Source: Candidatus Bipolaricaulota bacterium
Lineage (GTDB): Bacteria; Bipolaricaulota; Bipolaricaulia; Bipolaricaulales; Bipolaricaulaceae
Length of the DNA: 9,227 nt
Assembly: GCA_021159405.1 (NCBI GenBank)
Contig: JAGGRX010000004.1
Coordinates: 1 to 9,227, forward strand
Reading direction: 5' to 3'
Notes under the pieces: model-generated
Seen by the model: only the letters and a program-made list of their open reading frames with translations
What the model was told of the DNA's origin: nothing
The model's database searches: none
Shown here: piece by piece, positions 4,334-9,227 of the stretch
Layout: the number at the start of each line of letters is the position of its first letter
Position numbering within the stretch: the first letter of the stretch is position 1
Made by a program: the position numbers and the translations under genes

Positions 4334-6222
4334 GGGTCATCGCCTTGGTGGGGCAGCCCAATTCCGGGAAATCCACCCTGTTCAACGCCCTCACGGGCTA
4401 CCGAGCCGTCGCCTCCAACTTCCCCGGCACCACCGTGGAGCTTTTGCGGGGCAAGGCACTGGTCGGGGGGAGGCCCGTGGAGGTGGTGGACCTTCCCGGA
4501 ACTTACTCACTCCTTGCGGGCGATCGGGCCGAGGAGCTCTCCCGCGATTTCCTCATCTCCGGCGAAGTGGATGTGGTGGTGAACGTGGTGGACGCCTCCC
4601 TGCTCAGCCGATCCCTTGAGCTCACGCTTGAGCTCTCCGAGCTCGGGCTCCCCATGGTAGTGTGCCTGAACATGATGGACGAGGCCGAGCATAAGGGGAT
4701 CAAGATCGACGCCGAGAAGCTCTCGGACCTGTTGGGGGTGCCGGTGGCGGAGACGGTGGCCGCCCGGGGGATCGGCCTTGCGAAGCTCCTTTCCCTCATC
4801 CCACAGGCGCGGCCGGCCCGCCCCCCACGCTACTCGGCTGACGTGGAGCGAGCCTTGGCCCAGCTCTCAGAGGTGGTCGCCCCCATCGCCAAGGCAACGG
4901 GACTTCCCCCAAGATATGTGGTGATCCGGCTCCTGGCCGGAGACCCACCCCCCGGGACCTCAGGACAGCCAGAGCTTTCCCAGGCGGTGGAGGAAGCGCG
5001 GGAGAAGATCGCCAGTGCCCGGGGGGAGGACCCGGCCTTGGTCCTATCGGCGGAGCGGCATGCGGCGGCGGTTTCCCTCTTCGAGCAGGTGGCCGAGGTG
5101 GGGCACGCCCAGGTAGGCTGGCGGGAGCGGGCAGACGACATCCTCATGCATCCGCTGCTTGGCTATCCCATCATGGTGCTCGTCCTGTTTGGCCTGTTTT
5201 GGGCGGTGTTCAAGGTGGGGGGGATCCTGGAGGGGTTACTGCTGCCTCCTCTGGAGGAACTCTCCCAAGGGCTCGGGGCGTTACTTGGGCAGGGACTTTT
5301 CTCCCAAGTTGTGGTGGGTGCGTTCCAGGGGCTATGGGCCGGGGTGGCCATCGTGCTCCCCTACCTCGTTCCTTTTTTGTTCCTCCTCGCCCTGCTTGAG
5401 GACGTGGGGTATCTCCCGCGGGTAGGGTACTTGATGGATGCCCTCATGCACCGGATAGGCCTGCATGGGAAAAGCGTCATCCCCTTCCTCCTTGGCTACG
5501 GCTGCTCGGTGCCGGCGGTCCTTGCTACCAGGATCCTGGAGGACGAGAGGGACCGGCTGGTCACCGCGGCCCTGGCGGTGATGGTTCCCTGTGCAGGCCG
5601 GGCCATCGTGGTGTTCGGCCTGGTGGGCCGCTACGTGGGACCGCTTGCGGCATTTGGCCTTTATGTGTTGAACCTGGTGGTCATCGCCCTCTCCGGCTGG
5701 TTGCTTGCGCGCCTTCTCCCCGGGACGGGGCCAGGGCTGATCATGGAGATCCCTCCATATCGGAGGCCGAACCTGCGCACCCTCCTGGGGAAGGTGTGGC
5801 TGCGCCTCAAGGATTTCGTGGTGGTGGCCTGGCCGCTCCTCATCGGAACGAGCGCCCTGTTCGCCTTGCTCCAGGCCTTGGGATGGTCGCCCGCCTTGAA
5901 CAATGGGTTGCGGTTCCTCACCTGGCCCCTGGGGCTCCCAAAGGAGGCGGGGGTCCCGCTTGTGTTCGGCATCCTGCGCAAGGAGCTGTCCCTGGTGATG
6001 CTCACTCAGGCCTTTGGGACGGCCGACCTTTCCTCCGTGCTCAGCCAGGGGCAGATGGTGGTGTTCACTGGCTTTGTGCTGTTTTACATGCCGTGTCTCG
6101 CCACCTTAGCGGCGTTGGGCCGGGAGCTCGGCCCAAGGAGAGCGGGACTTGTGCTCCTCGGGACCACCGGGGTGGCCTTGCTTATAGGGTTGTTTCTGCG
6201 GGGGATCTCCGCCTTGGCCTAA
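4330..6222 (+). CDS. feoB: Ferrous iron transporter FeoB (GTPase and membrane permease)
   Basis: Fe(II) importer of the cytoplasmic membrane with an N-terminal G domain. The 630 residues are shorter than the 773 of E. coli FeoB. G motifs: G1 GQPNSGKST (8-16), G2 Thr34/35 in FPGTT, G3 DLPGT (54-58), G4 NMMD (114-117), and a probable G5 near 142-146 (TVAAR). A helical linker (about 165-270) leads to the membrane part, with hydrophobic segments beginning near 280. First Gate motif: GYGCSVPAVLATR (389-401). The paired region reads MVPCAGRAIVV (418-428), where most FeoB have a Ser/Thr-Cys-x-Ala-Arg-Leu-Pro stretch. FGILRKELSL (546-555) and YMPCLATLAAL (586-596, second Gate) are present. No FeoC follows, and no long C-terminal tail is present. 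Translation depends on coupling to feoA because no Shine-Dalgarno is evident. Confidence 0.95.
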   Translation: MRVIALVGQPNSGKSTLFNALTGYRAVASNFPGTTVELLRGKALVGGRPVEVVDLPGTYSLLAGDRAEELSRDFLISGEVDVVVNVVDASLLSRSLELTLELSELGLPMVVCLNMMDEAEHKGIKIDAEKLSDLLGVPVAETVAARGIGLAKLLSLIPQARPARPPRYSADVERALAQLSEVVAPIAKATGLPPRYVVIRLLAGDPPPGTSGQPELSQAVEEAREKIASARGEDPALVLSAERHAAAVSLFEQVAEVGHAQVGWRERADDILMHPLLGYPIMVLVLFGLFWAVFKVGGILEGLLLPPLEELSQGLGALLGQGLFSQVVVGAFQGLWAGVAIVLPYLVPFLFLLALLEDVGYLPRVGYLMDALMHRIGLHGKSVIPFLLGYGCSVPAVLATRILEDERDRLVTAALAVMVPCAGRAIVVFGLVGRYVGPLAAFGLYVLNLVVIALSGWLLARLLPGTGPGLIMEIPPYRRPNLRTLLGKVWLRLKDFVVVAWPLLIGTSALFALLQALGWSPALNNGLRFLTWPLGLPKEAGVPLVFGILRKELSLVMLTQAFGTADLSSVLSQGQMVVFTGFVLFYMPCLATLAALGRELGPRRAGLVLLGTTGVALLIGLFLRGISALA

Positions 6223-7046
6223 GCCGGCTTGGGGCGGCGGCGTTTGGGGGAGCAAAGGGTGGCCAGGGCAAGGCCGCAGGCCGCCACCAAGGCGATGGCC
6301 GCTCCCACCGGGAGGTCAAACGACCAAGAGGCGGCGAACCCCCCCAGGGCCGACAGGGCCCCGAATAGGGGTGAGAGGACGAGGAGCTTCTTCATGTCGT
6401 AGACGAGCTGGCTTGCCGCCGAGGCAGGGAGCATGAGGAGGGAGTAGATCAGGATCCCCCCCACCAGCTTTAAGGAGACCGCCACCGCAGCGGCGATGAG
6501 GAACAGGATCAGCCAAAGGTACGGTCGGGCCGGGATGCCCGCCTCCTCCGCCAGGCGCCGGTCCAAAAGGACCGAAAGCACTTCTCGACGAAAAAGGAAC
6601 AAAAGCCCCGCGCTCCCAGCAAACACCCCGGAAAGGAGCCATACATCCTTCCATCCTACCCCCAGCACGCTCCCCCAGAGGAGGGACAGGGCAGGGGAGG
6701 CCATGGCCTCCCCGGGGGCCAGGGCAAGGAACACGAACCCCAGCGCCATGGTGAGGGGGAAGACCACGCCCAGCACCACCTCGGCCGGAAGTCGGGTGAA
6801 CTCGGAGACCGGGCCGAGCAGGGCAGCCACCCCCAAGGCGAACAGGAGCGAGAGCAGAAGCGGTGGCACCGGGACCAAGAGCCCCAAGGCGGCCCCGGCG
6901 AAGGCGGCGTGGGCCATGGCGAAACCCACCGAGGAGAGCTGGAGCCTAAGGGCACATACGCCCAGCAGGCCGCACAGGGCCCCGGCCAGGGCACTTGCCA
7001 CCAAGGCGGGGAGGATCAGGCCCCACAAGGCAGGACTTCCCCCCAC
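6219..7046 (-). CDS. Metal ABC transporter permease (ABC-3, ZnuB/TroC-like)
   Basis: Membrane channel of a divalent-metal importer, 275 aa, normal for the ABC-3 family. Seven to eight hydrophobic segments run from about residue 8 to 265. Family marks are SVGFAMAHAAFAGAALG (39-55, usually S-H-x-x-x-P-G), DRRLAEEAGIPAR (162-174, the cytoplasmic loop that docks on the ATPase) and LVGGILIYSLLMLPASAA (194-211). It ends with a basic tail. The frame starts with GTG at 7046 inside the ATPase gene (31-base overlap). A TTG at 7028, preceded by GGGGGGAAG, is an equally good start. Its stop codon overlaps the feoB stop from the opposite strand. The metal (Zn, Mn, Fe or other) cannot be told from the permease. 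Confidence 0.9.
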   Translation of the reverse strand: MGGSPALWGLILPALVASALAGALCGLLGVCALRLQLSSVGFAMAHAAFAGAALGLLVPVPPLLLSLLFALGVAALLGPVSEFTRLPAEVVLGVVFPLTMALGFVFLALAPGEAMASPALSLLWGSVLGVGWKDVWLLSGVFAGSAGLLFLFRREVLSVLLDRRLAEEAGIPARPYLWLILFLIAAAVAVSLKLVGGILIYSLLMLPASAASQLVYDMKKLLVLSPLFGALSALGGFAASWSFDLPVGAAIALVAACGLALATLCSPKRRRPKPA

Positions 7047-7747
7047 AGATCGTGGATGCGGCGGGGCACCTCTGGTAGCTCCTTGAGCCGCCCCGCCGAG
7101 ACGAGGAACGACCTGTCCGCTTGCGAGAGGAGCACATCCTCGTGCAAGACGGCAAGCACGGTCATCCCCCGGTCCCGGAGGGCAAGCACGGCTCGGGCCA
7201 GGTCCTCCCGGGACTCAGGGTCAAGGGAGGCGAACGGCTCGTCCAAAAGGAGGATCTCGGCGCCCTTGGCGAACGCGCGGGCGAGCAGGGCCTTCCTCTG
7301 CTGGCCGCCTGACAGGTGCCCGATGGGCCAGCCCGCTCGGTCGGCAAGGCCAAAGGTGGCCAGGGCCGAAAGCGCAAGCTCCCTCTCCTTGCGGGGGAGC
7401 CTCTGCCAGGGCCGGTAAAGCCCGAACCGGCCCATCATGACCACGTCCCGGGTGAGGTAGGGAGTATCGGGAGGGAAGAACAGATCCTGGGGGAGGTAGG
7501 CGAGCCTGCGTCGGAGCCGGGCCCCCGCTTCCCTCACCTCCTCCCCCAACACCTTAACGGAGCCGGCTTGATATGGAAGCAACCCCAGGATTACCTCCAA
7601 GATCGTGGTCTTTCCGGCCCCGTTCGGCCCCATCATCACCCCCAATTCCCCTTTGGCCAGGGTGAACGATACGCCCATGATGGCGGGGCGATCCGCCCCG
7701 GCGTAAGCAGCCGAAACCTCATTCAGCTCGATTGCATTTGCTCCCAT
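7016..7747 (-). CDS. Metal ABC transporter ATP-binding protein (ZnuC/TroB-like)
   Basis: ATPase of the metal importer, 243 aa. Motifs: Walker A GPNGAGKTT (40-48), Q-loop Gln87 in YLPQD, signature LSGGQQRKAL (145-154), Walker B ILLLDEP (165-171) followed by ASLD, and His202 in AVLHED. The LPQD and LSGGQQRK forms are typical of the zinc/manganese importer branch. The ATG follows GGAGGAGGAG by 8 bases and lies inside the end of the FmdE-family gene (25-base overlap), and the gene's 3' end overlaps the permease start, so all three are translationally coupled. Confidence 0.93.
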   Translation of the reverse strand: MGANAIELNEVSAAYAGADRPAIMGVSFTLAKGELGVMMGPNGAGKTTILEVILGLLPYQAGSVKVLGEEVREAGARLRRRLAYLPQDLFFPPDTPYLTRDVVMMGRFGLYRPWQRLPRKERELALSALATFGLADRAGWPIGHLSGGQQRKALLARAFAKGAEILLLDEPFASLDPESREDLARAVLALRDRGMTVLAVLHEDVLLSQADRSFLVSAGRLKELPEVPRRIHDLWGEVLPCGA

Positions 7748-8160
7748 GAAAAGAGCTCCTCCTCCGGCAGGGAGAATACCCAGTCCACCTGGTCCTCCCC
7801 GGCCCCACCATTCAGGATCCTCCGGGCCACCTCCTGTCTCAAGGCGATGCGGACCTTCCTTTCACCTGCGGAAAAGGTCGCAGCCGCCCGTCCGCCTTCC
7901 ACCACCTTTAAGTTACCCTTCCCGGTGGTGCAGCCGCACCCGAGCTGAAGCCCGTCGACCAGACAGGACACCGGCGGGGTGCTTCCGGTCTCCGCTACCG
8001 CCTCGATCCCAGAGTAGCCGCTTGAGCCAAGAAGCCTTAACGCCAAGAGGCCCATGCGGATCCCGCAGGCGAGGAACGGCCCTCGATGCCCGTGAAGCCT
8101 TACCCCAAGCTCCCACAGCTCCCGAGGGTCAACGTTTGGATCGATCTTGAGCCACTCCAT
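7723..8160 (-). CDS. FmdE-family protein encoded inside a metal ABC transporter operon
   Basis: This 145-aa protein carries an FmdE domain, named after formylmethanofuran dehydrogenase subunit E but widespread in non-methanogens. The N-terminal RLHGHRGPFLACGIRMG (21-37) and the central SCLVDGLQLGCGCTTGKGNL (65-84) are the two family signatures. His23, His25, Cys66, Asp69, Cys75 and Cys77 are plausible metal ligands. Longer family members have a C-terminal CxxC zinc ribbon, but here the C-terminus is only an acidic tail. There is no signal peptide, so it should be cytoplasmic. The ATG lies 5 bases after GGAGGG and 1 base after the binding-protein stop. A 50-codon upstream extension overlapping that gene is rejected. 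No enzymatic role is known to me for stand-alone members. The context suggests receiving, sensing or inserting the imported metal, which is inference. Confidence 0.85.
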   Translation of the reverse strand: MEWLKIDPNVDPRELWELGVRLHGHRGPFLACGIRMGLLALRLLGSSGYSGIEAVAETGSTPPVSCLVDGLQLGCGCTTGKGNLKVVEGGRAAATFSAGERKVRIALRQEVARRILNGGAGEDQVDWVFSLPEEELFSWEQMQSS

Positions 8161-8161
8161 A

Positions 8162-8971
8162 TTAACCCTCCAGGGACTCCACCGCGGAGAAGATGGCCTC
8201 CGCGTTGGCTTGCAGCATGGTGGGCAGGTCCACTGCCCCGGGGATAGCCCCCGGGAAGTTGGTGAGGACAACGTGCATCGCCCCAAGTTCATGAGCGAGC
8301 CGGGCCCCAAAGGAGACGCCGGACTGGAGGTTGTCGATCACCAGGAGCACCCCGGCCTCTCTCCCCTGGGCGGCAAGCTCGGCCAGGTCCTTTAAGGACA
8401 GGCGCTCCTCCGGGGGATAGGTGGCCACTACATCGAGCCCGAGCCACTGGGCAAAATCGGCCTGCCAGGCCATCACGATGGCCGGCACCTGGGAGAGCTT
8501 AAGCTCCTTCGCCCTGACCTTGAGCTCCTCCCCCAGGGCCTGGACCTCTTGGGCGAAGGCTTCTGCCCGGGAGGCGAAGTACCCAGCCTTCTCGGGGAGA
8601 AGCTCGCCTAGGGCAGTGGAGATGGCTCTGGCTTTTTCGATCATGGGCTCTGGGGTGTTCCAGGGGCCCTTCAGGGCAACCACATGGGCATCTGGGTTGA
8701 CGTTTGAGAGGAGGGTTTCCAGCCAGGGCTCGAACCCATGATACAGGACGAGCTTCGCCCTGGCCACGGCCAAGAGGTCGCTGGGCCTGAGGTCATAGTG
8801 GGCAGGACAGAAGCCCGCCGGGATGATGGCGGTGACGGACACCTCTTCCCCCCCAACCTCGTCCGCCAGGTCCGCGAGCACCACACTGGTGGCCACCACC
8901 GGAATCGGCCCCTGCGCTAGGGCCACAACGGTAAACACGCTCAAGACAATTGCCAAAAGCAAATTCCGCAT
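8162..8971 (-). CDS. Metal ABC transporter substrate-binding protein (ZnuA/TroA-like, divergent site)
   Basis: Exported solute-binding protein, 269 aa. Residues 1-19 form a signal peptide (MRN, hydrophobic core, VALAQ). No lipobox Cys is present, so it is periplasmic or membrane-anchored by its signal. The fold follows the ZnuA/TroA cluster: VVATSVVLADLADEVGG (25-41), CPAHYDLRPSD (55-65), YHGFEPWLETL (77-87), a long helix rich in Ala/Glu (about 110-160), and VIDNLQSG (211-218). The three histidines of the classic site are not in place. DPH-x-Y is replaced by C55-P-A-H58-Y-D60, the DPHxW region reads GPWNTPEP (102-109), and the third His region reads MAWQADFAQW (167-176). The start follows AAGGAGG and matches the signal peptide. 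It heads the importer operon. Its metal is uncertain. Confidence 0.85.
   Translation of the reverse strand: MRNLLLAIVLSVFTVVALAQGPIPVVATSVVLADLADEVGGEEVSVTAIIPAGFCPAHYDLRPSDLLAVARAKLVLYHGFEPWLETLLSNVNPDAHVVALKGPWNTPEPMIEKARAISTALGELLPEKAGYFASRAEAFAQEVQALGEELKVRAKELKLSQVPAIVMAWQADFAQWLGLDVVATYPPEERLSLKDLAELAAQGREAGVLLVIDNLQSGVSFGARLAHELGAMHVVLTNFPGAIPGAVDLPTMLQANAEAIFSAVESLEG
8166..8171 (-). promoter_or_regulatory. Ribosome-binding site that fixes the FmdE start
   Basis: GGAGGG on the minus strand is built into the last codons of the upstream binding-protein gene and is spaced 5 bases from the ATG at 8160. It decides the start of the FmdE-family gene and implies coupled translation. Confidence 0.75.
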
Positions 8972-8995
8972 GCCCCCTCCTTGGTAGCACGTTTT

Positions 8996-9010
8996 TGTTA
9001 TTTGTGTTAT
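8996..9010. promoter_or_regulatory. Direct repeat at the importer transcription start, possible operator
   Basis: TGTTAT occurs at 8996-9001 and 9005-9010 with a 9-base period (ATAACA twice on the minus strand). It forms an AT-rich island in otherwise GC-rich DNA and sits over the expected transcription start. A metal-sensing repressor could bind here. It is not a clear match to a Zur or Mn-repressor consensus. Confidence 0.3.
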
Positions 9011-9013
9011 GAA

Positions 9014-9042
9014 AGTGTAGGAGGCGTTTGGGGTTTCGTCAA
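9014..9042 (-). promoter_or_regulatory. Promoter of the metal importer operon
   Basis: On the minus strand TTGACG (9042-9037, 5/6 to TTGACA) and TACACT (9019-9014, 4/6 to TATAAT) are separated by exactly 17 bases. Transcription would start near 9007, giving a leader of about 36 bases with AAGGAGG before the ATG at 8971. The minus 35 box contains the TGA stop of the upstream PLP-protein gene. Confidence 0.65.
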
Positions 9043-9227
9043 GGGCGGGGGCCGAACAGGGCGGTGCCCAGGCGGATCAGGGTTGCCCCCTCTTCCACCG
9101 CCACCTCCCAGTCCGCGGACATCCCCATGGACAGGACCTCCATCGCAACGCCGGGGATTTTCTCGGCCGCAAGGCCGTCGAACAGCCTTTTCATCTCGCG
9201 GAAATAGGGTCGGGAATCCTCGGGGCG
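9039..9227 (-). CDS. yggS: YggS/PLPBP family pyridoxal phosphate-binding protein (C-terminal part)
   Basis: Partial gene: the last 62 codons and the TGA stop. The frame is open to the window edge, where the start lies beyond. The translation contains FREMKRLFDGL, LSMGMSADWEVAVEEGATLI and RLGTALFGPRP, the highly conserved C-terminal signature of the YggS/PROSC family (LSMGMS-D-x-E-A-I followed by R-I-G-T-A-I-F-G). These proteins bind pyridoxal 5'-phosphate without a known catalytic activity and help keep vitamin B6 and amino/keto acid pools balanced. The Ser and Thr residues that bind the cofactor phosphate (SMGMS and GTA regions) are present. The catalytic-type lysine would be in the missing N-terminal part. 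It ends 67 bases before the metal importer and may be co-transcribed with it. Confidence 0.92.
   Translation of the reverse strand, partial: RPEDSRPYFREMKRLFDGLAAEKIPGVAMEVLSMGMSADWEVAVEEGATLIRLGTALFGPRP

Noticed and set aside
5796..6368. Plus-strand open frame of 190 codons across the feoB 3' end
   Set aside because: It overlaps the conserved Gate and C-terminal segments of FeoB and then the permease antisense. Composition and lack of motifs mark it as a shadow.
6496..7086. Plus-strand open frame of 196 codons opposite the ABC-3 permease
   Set aside because: Ser/Arg/Pro/Thr-rich antisense frame with no start signal. The permease on the minus strand is well supported.
8161..8310. 50-codon N-terminal extension of the FmdE-family protein
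   Set aside because: It lies entirely within the binding-protein gene in another frame, and the ATG at 8160 has a well-spaced GGAGGG.

Overview
The window is GC-rich (low-to-mid 60s percent by eye) chromosomal DNA from a bacterium. It is densely packed with short intergenic gaps, purine-rich Shine-Dalgarno sites, and ATG, GTG and probably TTG starts. I see no phage, plasmid, transposase, rRNA, tRNA or CRISPR signature. Ferrous iron uptake (FeoAB) and an FmdE-family protein are both common in anaerobes, so an anoxic, perhaps uncultured lineage is a reasonable guess. The phylum cannot be fixed from this sequence.

Layout from left to right. Positions 1-268 hold no convincing gene, only a 9-bp-stem palindrome and a 12-bp direct repeat of a GC-rich dispersed type. 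Positions 269-2504 (minus strand) are a three-gene operon with 4-base overlaps: a PadR-family repressor, a DrrA-type ABC ATPase and an ABC-2 permease. It starts from a promoter with a perfect TATAAT box flanked by a long inverted repeat, the usual design of a drug-responsive efflux operon controlled by its own first gene. Positions 2618-3954 (minus) are an exported N-acetylmuramoyl-L-alanine amidase followed by an endonuclease III-related iron-sulfur DNA glycosylase. Positions 4085-6222 (plus) are feoA-feoB, overlapping by ATGA, with an interrupted palindrome across the presumed promoter and start codon. Positions 6219-8971 (minus) are a translationally coupled four-gene operon: a ZnuA/TroA-like metal-binding lipoprotein-type or periplasmic protein, an FmdE-family protein, an ABC ATPase and an ABC-3 permease. 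Positions 9039-9227 (minus) are the last 62 codons of a YggS/PLPBP-family PLP protein that runs off the window edge.

The central theme is metal handling: a ferrous iron importer lies tail to tail with a second metal importer, and their stop codons overlap. The most unusual item is the second importer. Its binding protein lacks the classical three-histidine site of the ZnuA/TroA family and has a Cys-Pro-Ala-His-Tyr-Asp motif instead. A stand-alone FmdE-domain protein with its own conserved His and Cys residues is inserted between the binding protein and the ATPase. Together these suggest an importer with altered metal or metal-complex specificity and a dedicated cytoplasmic partner. That function is inferred, not shown.
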